DNA of 64,000 bases, taken from NCBI GenBank assembly GCA_021787495.1, contig JAJYLX010000003.1:1-64000 (forward strand), given 5' to 3'. The notes beneath the pieces are model-generated. The model worked only from the letters and a program-made list of their open reading frames with translations. It was not told the DNA's origin and ran no database searches. Origin of the DNA: Microcaldota archaeon (GTDB lineage Archaea > Micrarchaeota > Micrarchaeia > Micrarchaeales > Micrarchaeaceae). Position 1 is the stretch's first letter, and every line of letters starts with the position of its first letter. The translations under genes and the position numbers were made by a program. Of the stretch, positions 33,357-40,485 are shown piece after piece.

Positions 33357-33707
33357 CTATTTTTCCTTTTTGTCTTGGTGTATAAATATACTATCAAGCC
33401 AATGCTTAACACTATCGCGGGTTTGCTTGCCAGATTCTGTTATATAATACACAACAACCGTTTTCTCATCTACCTTTTCCTCTTTTGATTCAACATATTT
33501 GTGATCTTTAAGCCAGGCTAAATTAGGTCCTAACGAACCGTCTTCGAGCATTAATGCATCCTTTATGTCTTGGTATGCCACTCCGTCTTCGCCATAATAG
33601 TCGAGCATCGCCAATACGCTTATCCTAGCATACAACAATACACGCCGTAACTTTCTGTCCAGAGAAGAGGGAAGGCTGTTGTACTTTCCATCTACAGTAG
33701 CCATCAT
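33357..33707 (-). CDS. Winged-helix DNA-binding protein
   Basis: This 116-residue protein has a winged-helix layout: LLYARISVLAMLDYYGEDGVAYQDIKDALMLEDGSLGPNLAWLKDHKYVESKEEKVDEKTVVVYYITESGKQTRDSV. The pattern matches PadR/ArsR-like 'transcriptional regulator' folds, including the wing with ITESG. A TATA-like GGTATTTATATCT about 25 bases upstream makes it leaderless. It heads the minus-strand cargo and is a likely regulator of the toxin and defence genes. Confidence 0.78.
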   Translation of the reverse strand: MMATVDGKYNSLPSSLDRKLRRVLLYARISVLAMLDYYGEDGVAYQDIKDALMLEDGSLGPNLAWLKDHKYVESKEEKVDEKTVVVYYITESGKQTRDSVKHWLDSIFIHQDKKEK

Positions 33708-33832
33708 AGTTTGTTATGAATGGTAAGATATAAATACCTTCTTGATGATATATTTCATGGTTACTTTAGCTTTTATAAAATTGCACAAAAGCTTTTTATA
33801 ATATATAGGTTATATAATTTATATGTGATAAT

Positions 33833-33997
33833 ATGTCAGACGAAAAGAAAGACGATAAAGTCGCTCAAGGAATGGCTGCAGGTATCGCGGGTGGAGCAGG
33901 CGTTGGCCTTGTGCTTGGACCCGCCGGTGTGATAGTAGGTGCTATAATAGGTGGCATTATAGGTGCTGCAGCTGGCAACGCGGCTAGAAATCAGTAG
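33833..33997 (+). CDS. Glycine-zipper peptide, 54 residues
   Basis: ATG to TAG encodes 54 residues. An acidic/basic head (MSDEKKDDKVAQG) is followed by one long hydrophobic run rich in Gly and Ala with repeated GxxxG spacing (GIAGGAGVGLVLGPAGVIVG, then AIIGGIIGAAAGN). Such glycine zippers occur in pore-forming class II bacteriocin-like peptides and in small phage or plasmid membrane proteins. The TATA-like TTTTTATAATATAT lies about 30 bases upstream. It begins a plus-strand operon with two membrane proteins. Confidence 0.65.
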   Translation: MSDEKKDDKVAQGMAAGIAGGAGVGLVLGPAGVIVGAIIGGIIGAAAGNAARNQ

Positions 33998-34009
33998 ATA
34001 GCGATCAAG

Positions 34010-34336
34010 ATGGCACTTTGGATTTCTGGACTTTCTGCGCCCGCTGTAGAGGCCCTCGGACCAATAAGCTTGCTGATAGTGGGTTTCTTAGTTGAACGGA
34101 AGTTCATAAGTAGAATGACGATCTTTACAAACACCATCGCACTTAACCTTATGGTCTTTAATCTTACCAGTCCACCAGTTTACCTGATATGGTATGCCAA
34201 CATAGGAATCTTGCTGGGTATAGTGGCACTCATATCGTATGCCTTGCAGACAAGCATGTCTAGAGTGTTTTATCTAATTGGGTGGCTGTATTGTTCTGTT
34301 GTTGTAGCTGCCTTAATCCTTATATTCGCATTCTAG
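34010..34336 (+). CDS. Small membrane protein with four segments
   Basis: This 108-residue protein is almost wholly hydrophobic, with likely helices at about residues 15-31, 39-58, 60-79 and 84-107. A single polar turn (ERKFISR) and TSMSR lie between them. It starts 12 bases after the glycine-zipper stop, so both are in one operon. It could be an immunity or transport partner of the peptide. No family is recognised. Confidence 0.6.
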   Translation: MALWISGLSAPAVEALGPISLLIVGFLVERKFISRMTIFTNTIALNLMVFNLTSPPVYLIWYANIGILLGIVALISYALQTSMSRVFYLIGWLYCSVVVAALILIFAF

Positions 34337-34360
34337 TGGATACTCTAGCAGGTTGATCGC

Positions 34361-35296
34361 GTGGCCAAACATAAATTAATGGCATTAATTAATACGAAGA
34401 GGAACTACTTCGTCCCATTTTTGCTGATCAGCCTTGCGATTATCATCACCAGTTTCTATTACGGCACATACTACTCGGCCTCGAAGTCACTACCATGTAG
34501 TACAACTATTGTGTGCATCACTTCATATACGACTTCTATGTTCAATGGCTATACCGAAACGCTGACAGGGTTAAGTTTTGGAAATGTATACGAAAACGTA
34601 TCATGGGCCATTATGATTTTATTGGCCGTACCGGCGATTGCGATATTTACTGGATATGAGCGATATCTTGGTCTGATGCTAGTCAGCATAATAATATCTC
34701 AGGCCATATTCGTTGTTATTTATCCGACGCTTATATTGCCACATCTGACAAGCACTCCGACCTTTGGCGGTGGCTTGTCGCTATCCTGTACATTTAGCCT
34801 GATAACAATTGTGGCTTTCTTGCTTTTGTATTTTTACAACGTAGAAAAAAATAATAGAACTATAGATAACTGGTCTAGTTTCCTTAAACTGGCTGGCCTT
34901 CCACTAGCAATATTCACGGAGACGCTATATCTCGTTTTGTCCATATCAAACATTCTTTCTTACAGTACCAATCAAACCGAGGCTCTTATATTATCAATAG
35001 CTTTAGAGATTGTTGCATTGCTTGTACTTCTTGGTTATGTTTTCTTCTTTATCTACCAACCACTGAAAAAGAACGCTAGAAAGTATAATATCAATCCAAA
35101 GATACTCACAAAGCGAATTGTGATATTCTGTCTCTTGATAGGGGTCGCCGCTTCTATACTCCTGGCTAGTTATCTGTTGCCCTTTGTTATCTTTTATAAG
35201 GGCCTGACGATAAAAGGACTGTTGAATCCGCACAATATTAGTCTGCCAATCTTTGCCTTAGTTACGTTTGTCCTGTTAAAGGTAAAACAGGCTTAA
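34361..35296 (+). CDS. Polytopic membrane protein with about eight segments
   Basis: This 311-residue protein has hydrophobic stretches throughout and a cysteine pair (LPCSTTIVC) in the first outer loop. A GTG start has a GGTTGAT-like site upstream, and an ATG lies six codons later. It ends the glycine-zipper operon. No transporter signature was seen. The composition is AT-rich, like the other cargo. Confidence 0.65.
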   Translation: MAKHKLMALINTKRNYFVPFLLISLAIIITSFYYGTYYSASKSLPCSTTIVCITSYTTSMFNGYTETLTGLSFGNVYENVSWAIMILLAVPAIAIFTGYERYLGLMLVSIIISQAIFVVIYPTLILPHLTSTPTFGGGLSLSCTFSLITIVAFLLLYFYNVEKNNRTIDNWSSFLKLAGLPLAIFTETLYLVLSISNILSYSTNQTEALILSIALEIVALLVLLGYVFFFIYQPLKKNARKYNINPKILTKRIVIFCLLIGVAASILLASYLLPFVIFYKGLTIKGLLNPHNISLPIFALVTFVLLKVKQA

Positions 35297-35422
35297 CATT
35301 TCTCTTAGACTTAATCGCCCTATCCTATTCTTTCCTTCGGGTCGGCCTGAAACCTGCGGTCTCACAGGCTTCGCCTGCTAGGGCCTCCCAAACTAGCAAC
35401 CTAGCAGTATAAGGCACCTCTC

Positions 35423-35514
35423 GGCGTTTTGAGGGGGGGCAAAACGCCTCATCTAGTAGTCGTAGCCACCGCCCGAAGCGATAGCTTCGGCGCACCCGAA
35501 GGGTGCGAGGTGGC
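35423..35514 (+). ncRNA. GC-rich structured RNA candidate with three-way junction
   Basis: Inside an AT-rich element this stretch is GC-rich and contains only perfect hairpins. First is GGCGTTTTG-(8)-CAAAACGCC (35423-35448). Then an outer stem GCCACC / GGTGGC (35465-35470, 35509-35514) encloses CCGAAGC-GATA-GCTTCGG (35473-35490) and CGCACCC-GAA-GGGTGCG (35491-35507). The last three stems form a three-way junction. It lies between the membrane-protein operon and the integrase. The strand is undecided, because both would fold. Confidence 0.6.
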
Positions 35515-35578
35515 GTAGGCTCGACTCTACTCGATTTTCAGAAAATCTCGTGAAATATGCGGTTTCGCGACTAGTGGT

Positions 35579-35770
35579 GAGTTTTACGAGGGAAAACCAC
35601 CCAAAATCATGCCAAAAGGGGTCAAAAAACTCCACTCGATTGAGTTTTTGCCTTTTCTCTACATGATTTTGCAAAACCGCCATGCTGGTAGCCAAAAATC
35701 GACTAAGGGGGAGTTTTACGAGGGAAAACGCCTATTTTTCTGCCCGAATGGGGTCAAATTTCTCTACATG
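35579..35770 (+). repeat. Paired direct repeats before the integrase 3' end
   Basis: GAGTTTTACGAGGGAAAAC occurs exactly at 35579-35597 and 35711-35729. TTTCTCTACATG occurs at 35654-35665 and 35759-35770, with GGGGTCAAA between them in both modules. So two modules of the same order differ in length (about 87 and 60 bases). They could be recombinase or replication binding sites. Confidence 0.7.
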
Positions 35771-35773
35771 GCC

Positions 35774-36682
35774 CTATTTTTGGCCTTCCATATCTATGAT
35801 ACGCCATTTTAGCCTCTCTGCTTGCTGGGAGAAGGTATTATCTATCTCTCGGTATAGCCCCTGCTTGGTCGTGCTGATGTATGTCTGGGTTACGCCGGTG
35901 CTTCTATGCCTGGCAAACTTGCTGGTAAGCACCACGTTGCCGTTAGTCTGCTTGGCGAAGCTGGTTATGGCGTAATGCCTAAGGCTGTGCGTAGTGAGCC
36001 TATGCAACCTTCTAGGCGTTCTGTTATAGTTGGTCTCATCGCTGGAATCGTAGACCTCATCCAGACCAGTCTTTTGGACGTAGTATCTGAAGCTGTTCCT
36101 CACATAGTCCGTACTTAGATACGGCTCATCCCTATGGCTGTATTTGCCCTCTTCCTTGAAGAAGAGGTATCCATCCTTTTGGATGTGCCTTTCGTACTGC
36201 CTGATGTACTCCAACGTCAACTTGAAGAGAGGTATCGGGATAATAAGTGTATTGAGCGTATGCACCTTTTCTGTCCTTATCTTCAACTCTCTGCTGTTGA
36301 AATCTATGTCCTTGATATTGACCTTTACTGCTTCGCCTATTCTGAGGCCAAGCTGCGCTTGATATTGGAATAACAGTCGAAGCTTCTCGTTGTCTATCAT
36401 TCGAAAGAATAACTGCACCTCCTGTTCGGTAAAGCCTTTGTTGAGGCTTCCGTATTTAGGAGGTTGGTTCTTCGCGAACTTCTTGATGAACTGTTTGTGT
36501 ACTATCTTCTTGATTTGTTTGAATTGTTGGTGTGTAAGCTTAGGTAGTATCGAATACAAGTCGTTTATAAATCTAGTGTATTCGGATTCTTTATTGGATT
36601 TGAACCCATCTTTCTCTCTGTTTTGCTTATTTTGCTTCTTTTTGAACCCGAGCTTGTCTTCGCAAATTGCATTTGCTCCCAT
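35774..36682 (-). CDS. Tyrosine recombinase (integrase) of the element
   Basis: This 302-residue phage-type integrase has a Lys-rich N-terminal arm-binding region, a SAM-like core and a catalytic domain: LGLRIGEAV (Arg about 113), THSLRHYAIT (His-x-x-Arg), KFARHRSTG (second His) and TQTYIS (Tyr about 269). The likely catalytic set R-H-R-H-Y is present. Its ATG lies inside the last nine bases of the tRNA-Glu gene, so it is transcribed with the host tRNA after integration. The gene is not split by the attachment site, unlike SSV-type integrases. Confidence 0.88.
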   Translation of the reverse strand: MGANAICEDKLGFKKKQNKQNREKDGFKSNKESEYTRFINDLYSILPKLTHQQFKQIKKIVHKQFIKKFAKNQPPKYGSLNKGFTEQEVQLFFRMIDNEKLRLLFQYQAQLGLRIGEAVKVNIKDIDFNSRELKIRTEKVHTLNTLIIPIPLFKLTLEYIRQYERHIQKDGYLFFKEEGKYSHRDEPYLSTDYVRNSFRYYVQKTGLDEVYDSSDETNYNRTPRRLHRLTTHSLRHYAITSFAKQTNGNVVLTSKFARHRSTGVTQTYISTTKQGLYREIDNTFSQQAERLKWRIIDMEGQK

Positions 36683-36748
36683 CGGGATTTGAACCCGAGT
36701 TGCAGGGTTGAAAGCCCCGCGTCCTTGGCCGGACTAGACGATAGGAGC
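36674..36748 (-). tRNA. tRNA-Glu (anticodon UUC)
   Basis: A 75-base cloverleaf: acceptor GCTCCTA / TGGGAGC, D-arm GTCTAGTCCGGCCAAGGAC, anticodon loop CTTTCAA with anticodon TTC (reads Glu), and T-loop GTTCAAATC. The 3' half is duplicated at 29643-29700. The gene is the insertion target of the 7.1-kb element and remains intact. It starts four bases after the thymidylate kinase stop. A weak TATA-like CAATAATAAGC lies about 28 bases upstream, within that gene. Confidence 0.96.
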
Positions 36749-36751
36749 GCG

Positions 36752-37411
36752 TCACTGCCGCTCGACCGCGCTTATTATTGCTTCGTGAACCTTTTCAATG
36801 CTTTGGCTTCCGTCAATCAGCACGCAATTCTCGTATTCCTTGGCCAGCTCGAGGTAAGTCTTCCTCACCCTCTTCATCAGGTCCAGCTGCCGCTCGAAGA
36901 GGTCCGGCTGCATGCCCTGCTCGAGGCGCTGCTGCCTCTTCCTCGACAATGCGACCTCGGGGTCCAGGTCTATGATCAGCGTCCTGTCCGGCAGCGGGAA
37001 CCTGCTGTTCATCAGCTTGAGCCACTCCCTGTCGACGCCCGTCGCCTCGCCGTACGCTATCGTCGAGAAGAAGTACCTGCTGGTTATGACCGTTCTCTTG
37101 CCGTCGAGCGCGGGCTTTATCGTGCCCGCGACGTGGCTCGCCCTGTCGGCGACATAGAGGAGCTGCAGCGCCGTCGGGTCGAACCTCTCCGGCCCGTGCA
37201 GCAGCATGTCTATCAGGTTGCCCAGGGGGCCCGAATCTGTGGGCTCGGCCGTGAGCAGGCACTCGCCCCTCTTTCTCATGTGGTTGTAGAGCATCTGCGA
37301 CTGGATGGTCTTGCCGCAACTGTCTATGCCTTCCAGAGCGATGAACAGAGGATCCCCCTCAATATTGGATGGAATCGAATAAAAAGAGTTCTGCCATGCG
37401 CCTACTGCCAC
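36752..37411 (-). CDS. tmk: Thymidylate kinase
   Basis: About 219 residues, with the dTMP kinase P-loop FIALEGIDSCGKT, the DRY-like YVADRASHV region, ITSRYFFSTIAYGEATG, and a LID region (EVALSRKRQQRL). It converts dTMP to dTDP. The start is uncertain. No ATG, GTG or TTG lies close to the P-loop. The nearest standard option is the GTG at 37411, which overlaps the previous gene and adds about 22 residues. ATT (37361) or CTG (37346) are possible non-standard starts. It is coupled to a DUF1599 gene. Confidence 0.87.
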   Translation of the reverse strand: MAVGAWQNSFYSIPSNIEGDPLFIALEGIDSCGKTIQSQMLYNHMRKRGECLLTAEPTDSGPLGNLIDMLLHGPERFDPTALQLLYVADRASHVAGTIKPALDGKRTVITSRYFFSTIAYGEATGVDREWLKLMNSRFPLPDRTLIIDLDPEVALSRKRQQRLEQGMQPDLFERQLDLMKRVRKTYLELAKEYENCVLIDGSQSIEKVHEAIISAVERQ

Positions 37412-37878
37412 GCGCCCCTGTAGAGCATCATGGCATACGTGGAGTAGTTTACCACATCTATCAGCGCACGCCGCAGCCTCTCCTCCCTCGCGTCGATGCG
37501 CGGGCCCCTCATGAGGCTGGCGACCTTCACGAGCTTGTCGTTCAGCCTCACCGTCACGCCGATGACGCCGTACTTTGGTATGTTGTCGATGCCGTAGTCG
37601 CCGTTCTTCGCGACGCCCATGTCGTACGCCATGACGAGAGACCTGTTCGCGTCCTGGTGCAGCCTCGCCGAAAGCAGGGCCAGCGCTCCGTTCTTCACCG
37701 CATAGAAGACCTTCGTGTCCTCGTCCGACGGCCCCTTCGCGCCGGACATGACCTTCGTGAAGTAGTCGTGCAGCAGCTCTATCGCCTGACCGACGCTGCA
37801 CCCGCGCTCCAGGTCGATGTCCTCCTGCAGCGCCAGCGCGAAATTCTTCTGCCAGACATCAGATTTGGACCTCGCCAT
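37402..37878 (-). CDS. DUF1599/Nmad1-like nucleotide-modification protein
   Basis: About 158 residues with DYGIDNIPKYGVIGVTVRLNDKLVKVASLM and ALIDVVNYSTYAMML, matching DUF1599 (nucleotide modification associated domain 1), a family linked to thymidylate-related enzymes. GGTGA four bases before the ATG supports this start over an upstream ATG. It precedes tmk and overlaps it, which suggests a shared role in thymidine nucleotide supply. Confidence 0.75.
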   Translation of the reverse strand: MARSKSDVWQKNFALALQEDIDLERGCSVGQAIELLHDYFTKVMSGAKGPSDEDTKVFYAVKNGALALLSARLHQDANRSLVMAYDMGVAKNGDYGIDNIPKYGVIGVTVRLNDKLVKVASLMRGPRIDAREERLRRALIDVVNYSTYAMMLYRGAWQ

Positions 37879-37933
37879 GGTCTCACCAATGCCGACGGCT
37901 CCCGTATGTGACACGCGATGCGACCGTGCGGCG

Positions 37934-38221
37934 CTACCTGCTGATCAGGTCCGCGGCTTCGGCGCTGCTCGGCTCCTGCCTCGTCGCCTGCGCGGATGTC
38001 GAGACGAGGACCACATCGCCTATGTTCTTTATGTTCTTAAAAAGCACGCTCTTGCCCTGCACGATGCGCTTGACCTCGTCCCTGCTCGGGTTCCTCCACT
38101 CCTCCATCAGAAGCCTGCTTACCTCCCCTTTCTCCAGGTCGATTATCGCGTCCCTGACTTCCCCAAGGTACTGCCCCGAATCGGTGTACACGTCCTTGTT
38201 GTAAATCTCGGATATCTCCAT
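37934..38221 (-). CDS. PRC-barrel domain protein (second copy)
   Basis: This 95-residue protein follows the PRC-barrel pattern: ISEIYNKDVYTDSGQYLGEVRDAIIDLEKGEVSRLLM, then VLFKNIKNIGDVVLVS, and a short disordered tail. GGTGA four bases before the ATG and a TATA-like GTATTTAAAG about 38 bases upstream fix the start. It is related to the protein at 20072-20329. It diverges from the TFB gene. Confidence 0.8.
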   Translation of the reverse strand: MEISEIYNKDVYTDSGQYLGEVRDAIIDLEKGEVSRLLMEEWRNPSRDEVKRIVQGKSVLFKNIKNIGDVVLVSTSAQATRQEPSSAEAADLISR

Positions 38222-38409
38222 CTAGTCACCTGGTGTAGAGTATGAAACTAGACTTTAAATACGTTAGCCTTTAGCGGAAGTGAGCTTTGTCTAATGTTGA
38301 TAGAAAGTTTTAAATATCTTTCCCCACATAAATGCATTAACTGATTTTAGAAAGGCTTAAAAACATTTCCCAGAATTTAGCACGCTTTACGTTTCAAACA
38401 GGTGAAAAG

Positions 38410-39519
38410 ATGGCTTCGAACAAGAAGGCAAAGAATGTTCCGCACCAAGGCGCGGAGCGCGCCCGCGCCGCTTCAGGCACGAGCAGGATAGTCGTCGATG
38501 GCAACCACAGGCTCAACGTAATCAGCGATGCCGACAAGAAGAAGGGGAGGCAGAGGGCAGCCCCGGAGGCAGAGGGAGCAAAGACGGGCCAGCAGCCTTC
38601 AGGAAGGGACGTCAGCGATAAGAACTGCCCTAGCTGCGGAAGCACGGACATAATCTTCGACACGGAGAAGGGAGAGCGTGTCTGCAACAACTGTGGCCTT
38701 ATAATTGAGGAGAACACGACAGACAGCGGTCCGGAGTGGAGGGCGTTCGATCCAGAGCAGAAGGCCGCGAGGGCCAGAACAGGCGCTCCCGTGCAGTTCA
38801 GGAAGCTCAACAGGGGCCTCGTCACCGAGATAGACCTCTACAACAAGGATATAAGGGGCGTGCGCATACCCTCGAAGAGGCAGGCACAGCTTTATAGGAT
38901 GAGGAAATGGCACAAGCGCGCGAGCATCGCGAGCTCGAGCGAGCGCAACTATCTCATAGCCCTGCCTGAACTGAACAGGGTTTCGAGCTACCTCGGATTG
39001 CCGGACAACATACGCGAGACCGCCGCGCTCCTCTACAGGAAGTGCGTCCAGAACAACCTGATAAGGGGAAGGCCCATCGAGATAATCGTGCAGGCTGCCA
39101 TTTATGCCGCCTGCAGGGAGTCAGGCATGCCAAGGACGCTCGATGAGATAGCGAGCATATCCGGCGTTGCGAAGAAGGATGTGGGGCGCGCGTACAGGAT
39201 CATAGCGCATGAGCTGGACCTCAAGATACCGCTCACCGACCCGATCGCATACGTGCCGAGGTACGTCAATGCGCTCAAGCTGAGCGGCGAGGCGCAGGAG
39301 AAGGCCATAGAGCTGCTCAAAATTGCCATGAAGAAAGGGCTGCTCTCTGGAAGGAGCCCGACTGGCGTCAGCGCAGCCGCGGTGTACATCGCGGGCGCGC
39401 TGGCCGGCGAGCGCAGGACCCAGAAGGAGGTGGCGGACGTTGCCGGGGTGACGGAGGTCACCATCAGGAACAGGTACAGGGAGCTGAAGGAGCAACTCAA
39501 CCTGGACGTCAACCTGTGA
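38410..39519 (+). CDS. Transcription factor TFB (TFIIB homologue)
   Basis: This 369-residue protein has a zinc ribbon CPSCGSTDIIFD...CNNCGLIIEE (about residues 73-98) followed by two cyclin-fold repeats. The B-reader region GPEWRAFDPEQ and the linker ARTGAPVQF are conserved. TFB joins TBP at the promoter and recruits RNA polymerase. It carries about 70 extra residues before the ribbon, rich in Lys, Ala and Gly, and is longer than most archaeal TFBs (about 300). GGTG lies before the ATG. It pairs functionally with the one-repeat TBP at 24143. Confidence 0.95.
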   Translation: MASNKKAKNVPHQGAERARAASGTSRIVVDGNHRLNVISDADKKKGRQRAAPEAEGAKTGQQPSGRDVSDKNCPSCGSTDIIFDTEKGERVCNNCGLIIEENTTDSGPEWRAFDPEQKAARARTGAPVQFRKLNRGLVTEIDLYNKDIRGVRIPSKRQAQLYRMRKWHKRASIASSSERNYLIALPELNRVSSYLGLPDNIRETAALLYRKCVQNNLIRGRPIEIIVQAAIYAACRESGMPRTLDEIASISGVAKKDVGRAYRIIAHELDLKIPLTDPIAYVPRYVNALKLSGEAQEKAIELLKIAMKKGLLSGRSPTGVSAAAVYIAGALAGERRTQKEVADVAGVTEVTIRNRYRELKEQLNLDVNL

Positions 39520-39526
39520 TGACGGC

Positions 39527-39913
39527 ATGGCATCCAGGGGGGCGGCGGTGATGGCTGCCGCCTTTGCCGTTCTTTACTTCGCGAGCCTCGCGGCAGCACA
39601 GCCGCAGCTGGGCATCGGTGCGGCGATAAACCGCACGGCCGCGATACTCGACACGGCAAACCAGAGCGGCTATCTGATATTCTACCCGAACCTGACGCAG
39701 GCCTATGCGGACTACTACAGGGCTGTGAACATCAGCGCAAACGCGTCTAACTACACTGAGACGTACGCGCTCCTCAACAGGTCGGCCTACATCGCGGGGT
39801 CGGAGGAGGCGAGGATATCCGCGTACTCAGGCTATTCTGTGGTCGTTCTGGCCGTACTGGGGGCTGCGACCGCGGTTGTCCTATACAGGTTCATGGCAAA
39901 GAGGGGCGGGTAG
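39527..39913 (+). CDS. Secreted or membrane protein rich in N-glycosylation sequons
   Basis: This 128-residue protein has a signal-like N-terminal hydrophobic stretch (VMAAAFAVLYFASLAAA) with a probable cut after AQA-type residues, an outer loop with at least seven NxS/NxT sites in about 75 residues, and a C-terminal membrane helix (VVVLAVLGAATAVVLYRF). It starts eight bases after the TFB stop. The sequon density fits glycosylation by AglB. The function is unknown. Confidence 0.65.
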   Translation: MASRGAAVMAAAFAVLYFASLAAAQPQLGIGAAINRTAAILDTANQSGYLIFYPNLTQAYADYYRAVNISANASNYTETYALLNRSAYIAGSEEARISAYSGYSVVVLAVLGAATAVVLYRFMAKRGG

Positions 39914-40073
39914 CGCCGCACTGCTATGCCGTCGTGGCTGCGTTTTCATGTAAATACCTTGCTGTCACGTTTGACATTTGTGCAACTTTTAGCGGAAGAG
40001 TTCGGTTTAGTAGAATAAGCTTAAAAAGCTGCTTTGCGGAAAGGTATTTGAGAATTGGGAAAAAGGTGGGAAA

Positions 40074-40313
40074 ATGATGGAAGACGAAGAGGAGATAGCG
40101 GAAGGGTTGGAGTATGACGTCAGGATAGACGCGAAGGATGCGCGCGGCGGAGGAATCGGCCGCGTGGGCAATTTCGTGGTCCTGATACGCAACGCGAAGA
40201 CCAGGATAGGCAACAGCTACAGGGTAAGGATCACCAAGGTCCACAGGACGTTCGCGTACGGCGAGCTGAAGGGCGCCATACAGCTGGTTGGAGGAAGCAG
40301 GGTAGTGCTCTGA
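40074..40313 (+). CDS. TRAM domain RNA-binding protein
   Basis: This 79-residue protein follows the TRAM beta-barrel pattern: EGLEYDVRIDAKDARGGGIGRVGNFVVLIRNAKTRIGNSYRVRITKVHRTFAYGEL. Archaeal TRAM proteins (such as TRAM0076 and related RNA chaperones) bind RNA and help at low temperature. GGTG five bases before the ATG supports the start. It stands alone, and a strong hairpin follows. Confidence 0.88.
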   Translation: MMEDEEEIAEGLEYDVRIDAKDARGGGIGRVGNFVVLIRNAKTRIGNSYRVRITKVHRTFAYGELKGAIQLVGGSRVVL

Positions 40314-40333
40314 ACGCTTCCCGGCGGCCCGCA

Positions 40334-40355
40334 CATGGCGCCGTGCGGCGCCATG
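40334..40355. terminator. Hairpin after the TRAM gene
   Basis: A perfect 9-bp palindrome CATGGCGCC-GTGC-GGCGCCATG lies about 20 bases after the TRAM stop. It may end the transcript. No T-run follows. Confidence 0.4.
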
Positions 40356-40385
40356 GCGACCGTGGGCGCCCTCGTCTTACTAAAG

Positions 40386-40397
40386 GTTTAAATAAAT
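40386..40397 (+). promoter_or_regulatory. TATA-like box of psmB
   Basis: GTTTAAATAAAT gives a predicted start near 40417 and an unusually long leader of about 70 bases for this window. The leader carries GGGTG seven bases before the ATG. Confidence 0.5.
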
Positions 40398-40485
40398 GAG
40401 TGGCTGAAAGATAGCTGGGTGGCATTCTTTCTCCAGACATCCGCTTCCTTGTCTGTTGAGGTTTCTACTTCCAAGGGTGTTATAG

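Larger units (their letters stand above)
29643..36732. mobile_element. Integrated element at tRNA-Glu, about 7.1 kb
   Basis: It is bounded by a 58-bp direct repeat of tRNA-Glu, with an intact tyrosine recombinase at the intact-tRNA end. Its base composition is far more AT-rich than the host genome on both sides. Cargo on the minus strand: nuclease-helicase, MazG-like, MazF-like, Panacea/YwgA-like and winged-helix genes. Cargo on the plus strand: a small basic protein, a glycine-zipper peptide and two membrane proteins. No replication initiator, portal or capsid gene is recognised. It could be a plasmid relic, a satellite or a defence-carrying integrative element. Confidence 0.85.

Noticed and set aside
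35453-35975. Short frames between the membrane operon and the integrase
   Set aside because: They cover the structured RNA candidate and direct repeats and have no start signals or protein pattern.
37412-37801. 349-residue version of thymidylate kinase
   Set aside because: Its first half is the wrong-frame reading of the DUF1599 gene.
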